Shown here: positions 8,997 through 17,296 of the stretch, piece by piece | Numbering within the stretch: position 1 is the first letter of the stretch | Layout of the letters: every line of letters starts with the position of its first letter | Assembly (NCBI RefSeq): GCF_025860405.1 | Contig: NZ_CP063785.1 | Span: 7,379,390-7,443,389, forward strand | Direction of reading: 5' to 3' | Length of the DNA stretch: 64,000 nucleotides | Source of the DNA: Tolypothrix sp. PCC 7712 | GTDB taxonomy: Bacteria; Cyanobacteriota; Cyanobacteriia; Cyanobacteriales; Nostocaceae | Notes under the pieces: generated by a model | Told to the model about the DNA's origin: nothing | What the model saw: the letters and a program-made list of their open reading frames with translations, nothing else | Database searches by the model: none | Translations under genes and position numbers: made by a program

Positions 8997-9434
8997 TCAA
9001 TTAAGTACCTTGGTTTCAACATAAGGCTGCAAAGCTTCCCTTAGTGCAGCTGGCACAGCTGTTGGCAGCATTCGCTCTCCTTCTCGTTTCATGCAGGCTA
9101 CTTGTTGCTCACCACGAGCGATCAATTCTTCGTGACTACTCGTAAGCCTCCAGTATTCAAAGAGCATAGTAACTCGATTTTGGGTAAGTTCCTTCAGGCG
9201 CATACGAATGGCGATGGTATCGAAGGCAGAAAGTTCGGCAAAATACTCACAAGACACTTGAACAGTTGCTAAGGCAAGACCTTGAGATAACTCTTTCAAA
9301 ACTGTAGGGGCATGATCTCTCAGAAACATCTCACGACAACGCCCTTGCCATTTCAGGTGATTTACGTAGTACACATTACCGACGAGGTTAGTTTCTTCAA
9401 AGCTGACAATGTGCAGATATTCATATGCTTTCAT
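8997..9434 (-). CDS. Enediyne-type hot-dog thioesterase (E10/CalE7/SgcE10-like)
   Basis: 145-residue 4-hydroxybenzoyl-CoA-thioesterase-like hot-dog protein. It carries the block characteristic of enediyne polyene thioesterases: SFEETNLVGNVYYVNHLKWQGRCREMFL, followed by SCEYFAEL. In characterised systems this enzyme releases the PKSE-bound product, giving a decarboxylated polyene or a beta-keto acid. The Arg in GRCREMFL is in the position used by CalE7. The start has an AAAGGAAAG site. In most enediyne clusters the thioesterase follows pksE directly; here the His-rich membrane gene and a MITE lie in between. Strong support for assigning the cluster as enediyne-type. Confidence 0.9.
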   Translation of the reverse strand: MKAYEYLHIVSFEETNLVGNVYYVNHLKWQGRCREMFLRDHAPTVLKELSQGLALATVQVSCEYFAELSAFDTIAIRMRLKELTQNRVTMLFEYWRLTSSHEELIARGEQQVACMKREGERMLPTAVPAALREALQPYVETKVLN

Positions 9435-9477
9435 CGCTTTCCTTTAAGATTAAGTTTTTTGTACCCTATGTTGGCGA

Positions 9478-10074
9478 TTAACCGACTTCAACATCACCAT
9501 CTGGCGGAAAACGATGGTAGCGTAGGGCGATCAGCATCGGTATCAGCACGATCAGGTTGTAGAAAAGATGCAGTTCGATTCTAGGTAGCCAAGGTTGTCC
9601 AGTAAAAGGGCGATCGCTAAAGTATTGGGAGATGATCTGTGCAATACTAACTGGCACAGCAAATTCATATAGGTTGTTGTGGATTAGTGACTGACCTAGT
9701 AATAAGGCGTGTTCAATGTGATGCCAGAATTGGATGATAAAGGCAACGTTCCACCAGAAAAGTGCCTGTCTAATGGTGATGGCTGGACGCAACAATACCA
9801 AACCCAGGAGCATAAACAGAGCATGACCGTAGTGCAACCACTCCGATTGCACTAACCAGGGATAGAATAGTCCTAATGCGCCTAGACATTGGGGCCTGGG
9901 CCAGTGCAGTACCCAAAGCTGAAATCCCTGCAACAAGTGTTCAAGCAAATGAGCAAGGATAACAAGCATAAAAATCTGCATAGCTCGTCGATGCCAACGT
10001 CCGTTTAGGGTATGGATCAGAGATTGAAAAATTGCTGATGTGGAGTTTCTGGGCAAACTTCTGGTATTTGTCAT
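9478..10074 (-). CDS. His-rich integral membrane protein, unknown
   Basis: 198 residues with five or so hydrophobic segments (AMQIFMLVILAHLL, GHALFMLLGLVLL, ALFWWNVAFIIQFW, FYNLIVLIPMLIAL). Histidines cluster at membrane edges: H42xxEH46, H81xxH84 and H118HxEH122, plus H169. This is the kind of spacing seen in membrane di-iron hydroxylases and desaturases, but no canonical three-box pattern is complete, so no function is assigned. An AAGGA site precedes the ATG. It lies between pksE and the thioesterase in the same direction, which makes a role in polyene/enediyne maturation or export plausible. Confidence 0.7.
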   Translation of the reverse strand: MTNTRSLPRNSTSAIFQSLIHTLNGRWHRRAMQIFMLVILAHLLEHLLQGFQLWVLHWPRPQCLGALGLFYPWLVQSEWLHYGHALFMLLGLVLLRPAITIRQALFWWNVAFIIQFWHHIEHALLLGQSLIHNNLYEFAVPVSIAQIISQYFSDRPFTGQPWLPRIELHLFYNLIVLIPMLIALRYHRFPPDGDVEVG

Positions 10075-10139
10075 GGCAAGTATCCTTTGTTAGGTTTAGC
10101 TGCGAATTATTTCGGACTTATGCAAGAACTCTCAGAAAG

Positions 10140-10335
10140 GAATGGCACTAAGATAACGGCAAACCCATTACCTATAAGGCTTTTGGGTGTGGGGTGTCGG
10201 GTGTCGGGTGTAGTGAGTTGAAGATTTATTTATGTTGGCACTGATTTCTAGAAACTCTTTATTCTTCCCTACACCCTGCACCCTACCCCCAACACCCAGT
10301 CCAGGCAAGGATTTCACTTTTTCTTAGTGCCATTC
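10140..10335. mobile_element. 196-bp MITE derived from the IS4-family element at 35056-36801
   Basis: Bounded by inverted termini GAATGGCACTAAGA, the same termini as the intact IS at 35056-36801. It is flanked by a perfect 11-bp target duplication, CTCTCAGAAAG, at 10129-10139 and 10336-10346. There is no transposase inside. Internally a GGGTGT-rich arm (10187-10221) and a CACCC-rich arm (10274-10303) can pair into a long hairpin. It sits between pksE and the downstream membrane/thioesterase genes, so it may affect read-through. Confidence 0.85.
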
Positions 10336-10359
10336 CTCTCAGAAAGTCTTATTACTTCG

Positions 10360-10440
10360 TGTCCTTTGCGTTCTATGTGGTTCGATAAAGAAAAAACGAA
10401 CCACATAGACGCGATCACGGCTTAAGGCAGGGTAGGACAC
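10360..10440. repeat. Cyanobacterial intergenic hairpin repeat downstream of pksE
   Basis: A perfect 13-bp stem (TCTATGTGGTTCG at 10372-10384 and its complement at 10397-10409) with a 12-nt A-rich loop. It is enclosed by an outer pair GTGTCCT/AGGACAC (10360-10366 and 10434-10440). It lies just after the pksE stop in the direction of transcription and could end or attenuate that message. Similar 'housekeeping' hairpins are common between cyanobacterial genes. The rest of 10336-10520 holds nothing else that I recognise. Confidence 0.6.
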
Positions 10441-10520
10441 AAAGAACTCAAAGAAAGAAAGAAAAAAAGAGAATACGATTTTGTTCAGTGCAAGTTTACA
10501 GAGAATTGGTATAAGTCCTG

Positions 10521-13500
10521 TTATTGTTTGTTGAGAAGTACGGCAAAAACTAGTTTGTGGGCAGAGGTCTGCACGGATATGCCAAAGGTAAAAATCTGCA
10601 AGTTTCCTGATTCCAGCAAAACTTGATCGTTACCAAGCCTTGAATTAACGAGTATGAGGGGGGCAGTTGAGATCGCACCAGCTTTCTTGAGACATTCAAT
10701 TGCCGTCCAAATCCGAGTAGCACCAGTATTCTGGTCTTCTCCCCACTCCTGATGAATGATTTGTGCTAGTTTGAATCTCTCTGTGCCCAGCAGGTCTTGC
10801 CAGACGGAGACAGGACGAGGAACTACGGGTTCAACATCACAGCCAATTGCACCTTGTCCAGCGACGGCTATGGTTAAAGCTTCGGTATGGGACACAGAGA
10901 CTTGCTGACCACCTAATACTTCTGGCTTGCCGTCCGATCGCCGCCAGATTGGTAATTTTGAGCCAATAGCTTGTTGAATGGCGCGATCGCTGCGTACTCG
11001 TCTTTCTACAGCAGGATCGCAATCAACTATAACGGTGATATCAGCTAGCGGAACCAGTTGCTGAATTCGCCGTTCCAGATAGGGGCCTAGCAGTGATTCG
11101 ACCCAAGGATTTTCTAATTCTGTTGAGTGAATCACTTTGATCTGTAATCCCTGCCAGCGTTCTAGAATTTGACCTGAGCGATCGAAAATTTCTAGGTCGT
11201 AAATGAAAGTGTCCCCGTCATGCGATCGCTCTTTGGCATAGACAAATTGTGGCTCTGTACTGGGTAGACTACTCAATTCCAATCGCTCGACTGCGATCGG
11301 CAAAAGCGTTGCCTGGGGAATGCAGGCTTGCAAAGCATGAACGGCTGCATCTCGTGCAGCGGGATCGCCCAAAACTAAATGTGCAGGCAAATAAGAGCTA
11401 AACCAATGACTGCCTTGATCTGGTGCAATTTCAGCCAGACACTCTTTCGCTCTCAGTTGCCGATAACGAGACAATCGCTGAAATCGCCCTTGATGGAAGA
11501 GGAGGCGACCATAAAGATCCCGGTTTGGATTCAGCGTCACAAAGTCGGCGACAGATGCCCATTTCGGCGCATGGGTGGATAGTTGACCAATCTCTGATTC
11601 CTGTTTACCCATCCAACAGGTGGCTCGGAAGTGATCGACTCCAAATGCAGTCTGCTCACTTCTGAGTGCTACTTCTATGTGTCCCGGCTTATACATTAAA
11701 GCAACAATCCGAATTTTCAAAGGTGTGGATTCGCTAACAACAACGGGGCGATCAAACTTTACCTGCTCAAACATCGGTGGTTGCTCTGTTCTTGCCAATG
11801 CCATAGCTACCTGTGCCATTGCCTCTAGTCCCAAGACGGCGGGAAACACTCGTTCACCCTGAAACTGATGATCATTCAGATAAAGGTCGGTTGCTGTGGA
11901 TAGGGTGGCATCAGCTACAAGTTCTACACCAGGATAATAGATTTGTGGCTGTTCTAGAAAACGCCGTAATGGCAGGTCTGGTTGCTCTAGCTGAAGTGTC
12001 GGGAGTCCACCGCAACGCCCAGTCACGATCGTTGAATTGCTAGAGAATGGCTGAGTCAGTAGGTGATATAGCATGGCAATGCCTCGATCTGTCGAGATCG
12101 GCGTAATTCCCTGCCGCAAGAGAGTATTTATACTGCCCAAACGCGAACCCATTCCCACCTCAGACCAGATTGACCACTCGATAGTCAGGCAGCCACAATC
12201 AGGATGATCTGCCTGCCAGCGTTCAACTAGACGTACTAGCCATTCATTTGCTAGGGCATAGTCCGCTTCACCGGGTAAGCCTGTGCGGGCAATAATTGAA
12301 CCGAAGGCTATCAACAGTCGCAAATGGTCTGGATTGACTGCGGCCAGCACATTCTCCAAACCCTGAACCTTGGGAGCAAGGGTTTGGAGAAAATCGGGTT
12401 GATCCAAGTTACTCAACCGTTGCGGCACATTGCGGGCAGCACCGTGTAAAATCGCGGAGATGGAACCGAATGCTGCTTCTGCTGTTTGAATGGCTGATCG
12501 AACTGCAACTGCATCAGTAATATCGGTGGCAATGTAGCGAAATTCAATGCCCGCCGCCGTCATACGGTCGAGATTGGTCAAAAGTTCAGGATCTTGATCT
12601 GGCTGCGATCGCCCCAACAACACCAAACGCACTCCCGTATCTTTGGCTAAGGAAAAGGCACATTCGGCGGTAATTCCTTTACCACCACCCGTAACTAGCA
12701 ACACATCATCTGATTTCAGGGGAAGTTCAGTAGATGTTTCTAACTGGGGTAAAACTTTGAGCATTAGCTCGTGTCTTCTTCCCAAATCATCATAATGCGC
12801 CTCAGAATAAGCGATCGCTGCTTTTGCTTCTGCCAGTACCCATTTTGCCGCCTGGGGATGATTTATCGGCACGTTGACCACACACGTAGTCAGATTCGAT
12901 GCCTCTAAATGAAGTGTGCGGGCAAAGCCTCCGCCACTGTTGTCATGCTGCACAAGCACAAACTGTGTAGGGGTTTTTGCTAATACAATCCGAGCGCCTG
13001 TCAGCAAAAGATGGATGTGAGAAACATCCGGCTGTGGTGGCAAACACACAACCACACCATTACCTTCACATAGATTGAATGCTTCCTGTAAGGAATTTGC
13101 CAAAGGATGCTCTGGTGGTGCAATAATTTGCCAGGTTCCAACTGCATTTGGTGAGAAGTGACGATGGGGTAGGGTACGCTCGACTAGCTCAACAGTAAAA
13201 GGGCGTATCCAAGCATCAATCCCGGATGGCGGGTATTTGTCGTTATCAGTCGATACCGATTTTCCGGTTTGAGCCAGTTCTGCCAATGCTTGGACAATTT
13301 CACTTACTGTTGCATCTGCGTAGTTTGTGAGGGCAACGGGTGGTGACAAGCCAAGACACCGCGCGGCTTGAGCGACTAGCTGCCCCACTGTAATCGAATT
13401 CAAATGTAGGTCACTCAAGAGGCGACTATCGTTGTTCACGGCACATAGAGGCAGTTCAGCGCGTTCAGCTACAAGTTGGCGGACTAGATCGCAGGCAGAA

Positions 13501-16370
13501 AGTTCTGAGTTGGTGGAGATGCGATCTGTAGCTTCTATTGGTTCAGGATGACTTGCCTCGTTTTCCGTGCTTATATGCTCTGTTACGGATTCAGGTAGCG
13601 GTGCTAACTCACAGGGATTGGCAAAAAACTTCGGTTGCCAATCCAGAGAAAGCGATCGCGTAAATCGATCCGCAAATAGCGCTTTGTGGTGAATTGGTGT
13701 TCCTAGAACAAAGGCAGCTGCAACGGCTTGCAATAAGCCTTTGAGTGAATTACTACTGACATCGAGGGGTATAACTAGAGTGTCAACCAATTCACTCACC
13801 AGTCCACTCAAGACTCGACCCGGTCCAACTTCGAGCCAGAGATCGACATCTGCCACAGCGTTGCTAACTGCCTCCATAAACCGGACAGGAGAAGTGACCT
13901 GGCGGTAGAGGAGTTCTCGCAGATCTGCATCATATGCAAGCGGCGAACCCGTTACCGTTGAAACTACCAACCGTTGTAACGAGTGAATTTCCTCATCTAC
14001 TAAATGATTTGCTAAAGGTTGGGCAGCTGCCGCTACTAGGGGAGAGTGGAATGCATGGGAAACGGGCAGTTGAACTACTTTCAGTCCCAAGGCTTGAGCT
14101 TTAGCGACAATCGCTGCTACTGCCGTCGCTTCTCCAGAAATAACTGTCTGACGCGGCGAGTTAAACCCTGCGATCGCGGTCGGATGGGTGATGGTATTGG
14201 TTGCATAAGCTTTACTATGCCAATTAGCTGGGCCAGTATCCAGGATTAACTCCTCAACTAGAGGTGGTGCTGCCTGGATACTTGCCATTGCGCCCGTTGA
14301 ACTACCTAAAGTTGCCATCGCCCGTCCGCGTACTGTGGCAATCCGCAGTAGCGTTGCTTGATCAAACGCGCCAGCCCAGTGCAGCGCCGTTAGTTCGCCC
14401 AGGCTGTGTCCGATCGCCATGTTCGCCTTCACTCCCAGCGTCTCTAGGATGGGCAGCGCAGCCATTGAAGCAGTAACGATCGCAGGTTGTGCGACAAGTG
14501 TAGAAAGGTTACAGCTGTCTTGCGGCAAATTTGCTTGTTCGTAGAGCGATCGCACCGATGCAAACCGACGCTCCCAAGCTCCCCCATTCAGGTAGATCGG
14601 TGAGCCTTGTCCGGGGAAGAGAAAGCCGATACTGGGTTTGTGCGTTCCTATACCTAAAAATATCCCGGCATCAGCATCTAACCGAGTGGTTACACCGTTG
14701 TCTAGCCAGGAATGCAAGGTTTTTAAACTAGCTTCTAGCTGCAAAGCATTTATAGCTAAAATTGCCGCACGATAGCGTGAATTACCTAAGTTATGGGCGA
14801 GTTGCGCGGCCAGATCCGTGAGTTCGGAGCGAGAAAGTTTGGCAGCAAAGCTGAGTAAGCGTTCTACTTGCTGCTGCAACTGGGTAGTATCCTCTGCACC
14901 AAGTAACAACAACTCTGCATCTTGGGCAGATGATAACAAAACGCGCTCTTGAGGGCTGAGGTTTTGTCGGCGATCGCTTGCCACACCTTCCAAAACAATA
15001 TGGGTGTTAATTCCGCCAAAGCCCATTGCACTCACACCCGCCCGAAGTGGGGCATCCAATGACCACAGTTCGCCAGTTGTTAACCGTCGTAAAGCAGGAT
15101 GCTCGCCTGTGAGTTCCGGATGGGGCTGCTCACAACCTGTGGTAGGTGGCAACACCTGGTTATGAATTGCCAAGGTAGCTTTGATCAGTCCGGCAATCCC
15201 TGCTGCTGCCTTGGTATGACCGATATTGGCCTTGATCGAGCCGATCGCCGCAGGTGGAGTATGCTCACCAACTTCCCGACGGGCACGGGAGAGGACTTGC
15301 AGTTCGGTGGCATCTCCCACTGTCGTTCCTGTACCATGTCCCTCAAAATAAGCAACTGTGTCAATCCCAAACCCAGCACGGGTATAAGCGCGCTGTACTG
15401 CTAAAAGCTGACCCTCGACTTCGGGGCGAGTCATTCCCCCGTTGCCATCCGATGAAATACCCCAACCACGAATCAGCGAGTAGATGCGGCGATGTTGGTC
15501 CACTGCGTCTTGATCGCGCATGAGTACGGCAAAACCACAGCCTTCGCCAGGAATGAAACCAGCAGAACGGGCATCGTAGACGCGCATTTCCTCCGTTGCC
15601 AGAGCGCCCGCTTTCGCAAACCCGATGATCTCAAATGGGTCGATACTCACATCCACTCCACCTACCAGCGCCACGTCTAAATCGCCATTTACCAGGGCTG
15701 AGCAGGCAGTAGCAACGGCGAGCAGTGAAGCACTACAAGCTCCATCCACCGTATAGCCGCCGCCTTTGAGGTCGTAGTAATTGCAGATCCGCCCGGCAAT
15801 GGTGTTCGATAGATTACCTGCCAGGGTTTCTTCACCCACTGGCGGGAAGGGGGCTTTGTACTGCGTTTCCAGGGCTTGCAAAAATTCCTGGCGCTGCTGA
15901 TGTGGCCAGTTCTGATTAACCAAGGCAGCTTCCACCACACGATGTACATAGGGCCAGCGCAGACGCAACAAATTGGTGCGGGAAAATTCACCTGTGAGCG
16001 TGTTTCCCAGTACTACTCCGGTGGTTTGACGCGGTAAACCTTGACCTTGGGGAAATCCAGCATCAGCGAGTGCTTGAGTTGCTACATCCAATGCTAGCCA
16101 GTGGACTAAATCAGCACAACGGTAGGTGCTGCCTGCCACCCGAAAACCCACCCGATCAAATTCATAGCCTTCTATCAGGGCGGCTTGGGTAGCGTAGGTA
16201 GCATCTGGCGTGTTGTGATCGCTAGAGAAATAATCTTCCAAGCGTAAGCGATCGGAGGGTATGCGTCGGAAGGCGCGACGCCCAGCCAAGACATTTTCCC
16301 ATAGCTCTGCCGGAGAACGAGCATCGGGGTACTGACAAGCCATGCCAACAATAGTAATTGCGGGTTTCAT
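10521..16370 (-). CDS. pksE: Enediyne-type iterative type I polyketide synthase (KS-AT-ACP-KR-DH-PPTase)
   Basis: 1949 residues. KS is at ~1-440, with Cys212 in VDGACSASLL, His in EGHGTGTTVGD and His in ANIGHTKAAAG. AT is at ~560-900, with Ser656 in AIGHSLGELTA. A single ACP has Ser992 in LHLNSITVGQ. KR is at ~1220-1420 (LLVTGGGKGITAE, then GSIIAR and ADYALANEW). DH has His1501 in NDHQFQGERVFP. The C-terminal phosphopantetheinyl transferase has GCDVEPV and WTAIECLKKAG near 1842-1890. This domain order with a built-in PPTase is diagnostic of PKSE enzymes, which build a C15-C16 polyene on their own ACP. The frame is open 143 codons further upstream, but the ATG at 16370 has a GGAGAA site and lies 2 nt after the unbU stop. 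Upstream residues read as non-native sequence. Confidence 0.95.
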   Translation of the reverse strand: MKPAITIVGMACQYPDARSPAELWENVLAGRRAFRRIPSDRLRLEDYFSSDHNTPDATYATQAALIEGYEFDRVGFRVAGSTYRCADLVHWLALDVATQALADAGFPQGQGLPRQTTGVVLGNTLTGEFSRTNLLRLRWPYVHRVVEAALVNQNWPHQQRQEFLQALETQYKAPFPPVGEETLAGNLSNTIAGRICNYYDLKGGGYTVDGACSASLLAVATACSALVNGDLDVALVGGVDVSIDPFEIIGFAKAGALATEEMRVYDARSAGFIPGEGCGFAVLMRDQDAVDQHRRIYSLIRGWGISSDGNGGMTRPEVEGQLLAVQRAYTRAGFGIDTVAYFEGHGTGTTVGDATELQVLSRARREVGEHTPPAAIGSIKANIGHTKAAAGIAGLIKATLAIHNQVLPPTTGCEQPHPELTGEHPALRRLTTGELWSLDAPLRAGVSAMGFGGINTHIVLEGVASDRRQNLSPQERVLLSSAQDAELLLLGAEDTTQLQQQVERLLSFAAKLSRSELTDLAAQLAHNLGNSRYRAAILAINALQLEASLKTLHSWLDNGVTTRLDADAGIFLGIGTHKPSIGFLFPGQGSPIYLNGGAWERRFASVRSLYEQANLPQDSCNLSTLVAQPAIVTASMAALPILETLGVKANMAIGHSLGELTALHWAGAFDQATLLRIATVRGRAMATLGSSTGAMASIQAAPPLVEELILDTGPANWHSKAYATNTITHPTAIAGFNSPRQTVISGEATAVAAIVAKAQALGLKVVQLPVSHAFHSPLVAAAAQPLANHLVDEEIHSLQRLVVSTVTGSPLAYDADLRELLYRQVTSPVRFMEAVSNAVADVDLWLEVGPGRVLSGLVSELVDTLVIPLDVSSNSLKGLLQAVAAAFVLGTPIHHKALFADRFTRSLSLDWQPKFFANPCELAPLPESVTEHISTENEASHPEPIEATDRISTNSELSACDLVRQLVAERAELPLCAVNNDSRLLSDLHLNSITVGQLVAQAARCLGLSPPVALTNYADATVSEIVQALAELAQTGKSVSTDNDKYPPSGIDAWIRPFTVELVERTLPHRHFSPNAVGTWQIIAPPEHPLANSLQEAFNLCEGNGVVVCLPPQPDVSHIHLLLTGARIVLAKTPTQFVLVQHDNSGGGFARTLHLEASNLTTCVVNVPINHPQAAKWVLAEAKAAIAYSEAHYDDLGRRHELMLKVLPQLETSTELPLKSDDVLLVTGGGKGITAECAFSLAKDTGVRLVLLGRSQPDQDPELLTNLDRMTAAGIEFRYIATDITDAVAVRSAIQTAEAAFGSISAILHGAARNVPQRLSNLDQPDFLQTLAPKVQGLENVLAAVNPDHLRLLIAFGSIIARTGLPGEADYALANEWLVRLVERWQADHPDCGCLTIEWSIWSEVGMGSRLGSINTLLRQGITPISTDRGIAMLYHLLTQPFSSNSTIVTGRCGGLPTLQLEQPDLPLRRFLEQPQIYYPGVELVADATLSTATDLYLNDHQFQGERVFPAVLGLEAMAQVAMALARTEQPPMFEQVKFDRPVVVSESTPLKIRIVALMYKPGHIEVALRSEQTAFGVDHFRATCWMGKQESEIGQLSTHAPKWASVADFVTLNPNRDLYGRLLFHQGRFQRLSRYRQLRAKECLAEIAPDQGSHWFSSYLPAHLVLGDPAARDAAVHALQACIPQATLLPIAVERLELSSLPSTEPQFVYAKERSHDGDTFIYDLEIFDRSGQILERWQGLQIKVIHSTELENPWVESLLGPYLERRIQQLVPLADITVIVDCDPAVERRVRSDRAIQQAIGSKLPIWRRSDGKPEVLGGQQVSVSHTEALTIAVAGQGAIGCDVEPVVPRPVSVWQDLLGTERFKLAQIIHQEWGEDQNTGATRIWTAIECLKKAGAISTAPLILVNSRLGNDQVLLESGNLQIFTFGISVQTSAHKLVFAVLLNKQ

Positions 16371-16372
16371 AT

Positions 16373-17296
16373 TCAAAGTTCTCCTACGGATGCGGGTGTC
16401 GGCAGTAGAATAGCCTGCACTGGAGTAGCCAACGCTTGCAGGTAAAGACCAAGCCCCCGGAGAGTACAGACAATGGTGAGAGCGAAGAACAATCCAAAGA
16501 CGATGTGAGTGATCATCAGCAACCCATACACAACCGCAACAGCTAAGCCAAATAAGATTTGACTGTGTAATTGGCTGGGTGTTGTACCAGGGTCTGTAAC
16601 CATGTAAAAGGTGAAGAGAATAAATGCTACGCCTGTCATCGGTAGTAAGGCCGCAGTCAGGGGCGTAGCGAAGAGGATGCTGCGGAACGCTGCTTGGAGA
16701 ATAAAGGCACTCAACCAGGCAGCAATTAGGGGTAAGCGATGGGTGAAGCGAGCATTGAGAAAGGTACCAGAAACAACGATGATTCCCGGTAAGAGCCAAT
16801 CCCCAATTCCATCAAGGTTCTCCGTGAATTGATAGGGAGGAGCAATGCTCACCCAGGGAAAGAGCAACAGCGTCACACTAATACCAAAGTTGGAGGGATT
16901 GAAGAAATGGCGGTAACTTTTGCCGACAGGAGTGCGGAAGATGGCTTTTGAGCCAATGGCTACGGCAACTGCAAAAGCGATCGGCAGCAACCGTTCGTTA
17001 GCGTACAGTAGCATCACAACTGCTAGCCCAGTAATGTGAGCAGGGAGCAGAAAATCAACGAATTTGCCTAGCCCACCCTGGGCGAACTGGGGCTGGCGTT
17101 GCTTTACAGAAGCGTCTATCAACTCCAGCAGTATCTCCATACTGTAAGCCGTGCCCAATGCCACAAGCGGCTGTACCCAGGATTGCTCAAAACCTAGAAC
17201 AGTGTGCCCCAGAATGTTGAGGATCGTAATCGCGGTCGCAAAGCGTCGCAATCCTGCTAATCGGTTGGTTTGATTCCAGCTATCCGTCGTCACCAT
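16373..17296 (-). CDS. unbU: Enediyne biosynthesis membrane protein UnbU (E5-like)
   Basis: 307 residues with several membrane helices (ITGLAVVMLLY, FGISVTLLLFPW, LLPGIIVVSGTFL, GVAFILFTFYMV, ILFGLAVAVVYGLLMI) and a resemblance to the RnfD/NqrB type of redox membrane subunit (SYRHFFNPSNFG, MVTDPGTTP). UnbU/E5 belongs to the five-gene enediyne warhead cassette and its biochemical role is not settled. The start used here (ATG 17296) overlaps the unbV stop as TAATG and has a GGAG site 6 nt upstream; the longer frame to 17371 lies inside unbV. Coupled on both sides to unbV and pksE. Confidence 0.88.
   Translation of the reverse strand: MVTTDSWNQTNRLAGLRRFATAITILNILGHTVLGFEQSWVQPLVALGTAYSMEILLELIDASVKQRQPQFAQGGLGKFVDFLLPAHITGLAVVMLLYANERLLPIAFAVAVAIGSKAIFRTPVGKSYRHFFNPSNFGISVTLLLFPWVSIAPPYQFTENLDGIGDWLLPGIIVVSGTFLNARFTHRLPLIAAWLSAFILQAAFRSILFATPLTAALLPMTGVAFILFTFYMVTDPGTTPSQLHSQILFGLAVAVVYGLLMITHIVFGLFFALTIVCTLRGLGLYLQALATPVQAILLPTPASVGEL

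Noticed and set aside
10521..16370. PUFA synthase or heterocyst-glycolipid PKS
   Set aside because: A single ACP, the C-terminal PPTase and the E3/UnbV/UnbU/E10 neighbours fit PKSE; PUFA systems have tandem ACPs and other partners.
16371..16799. 143-codon N-terminal extension of the PKSE reading frame
   Set aside because: It lies inside unbU on another frame, is Cys/Ser/His-rich noise, and the ATG at 16370 has a good ribosome site 2 nt after the unbU stop.
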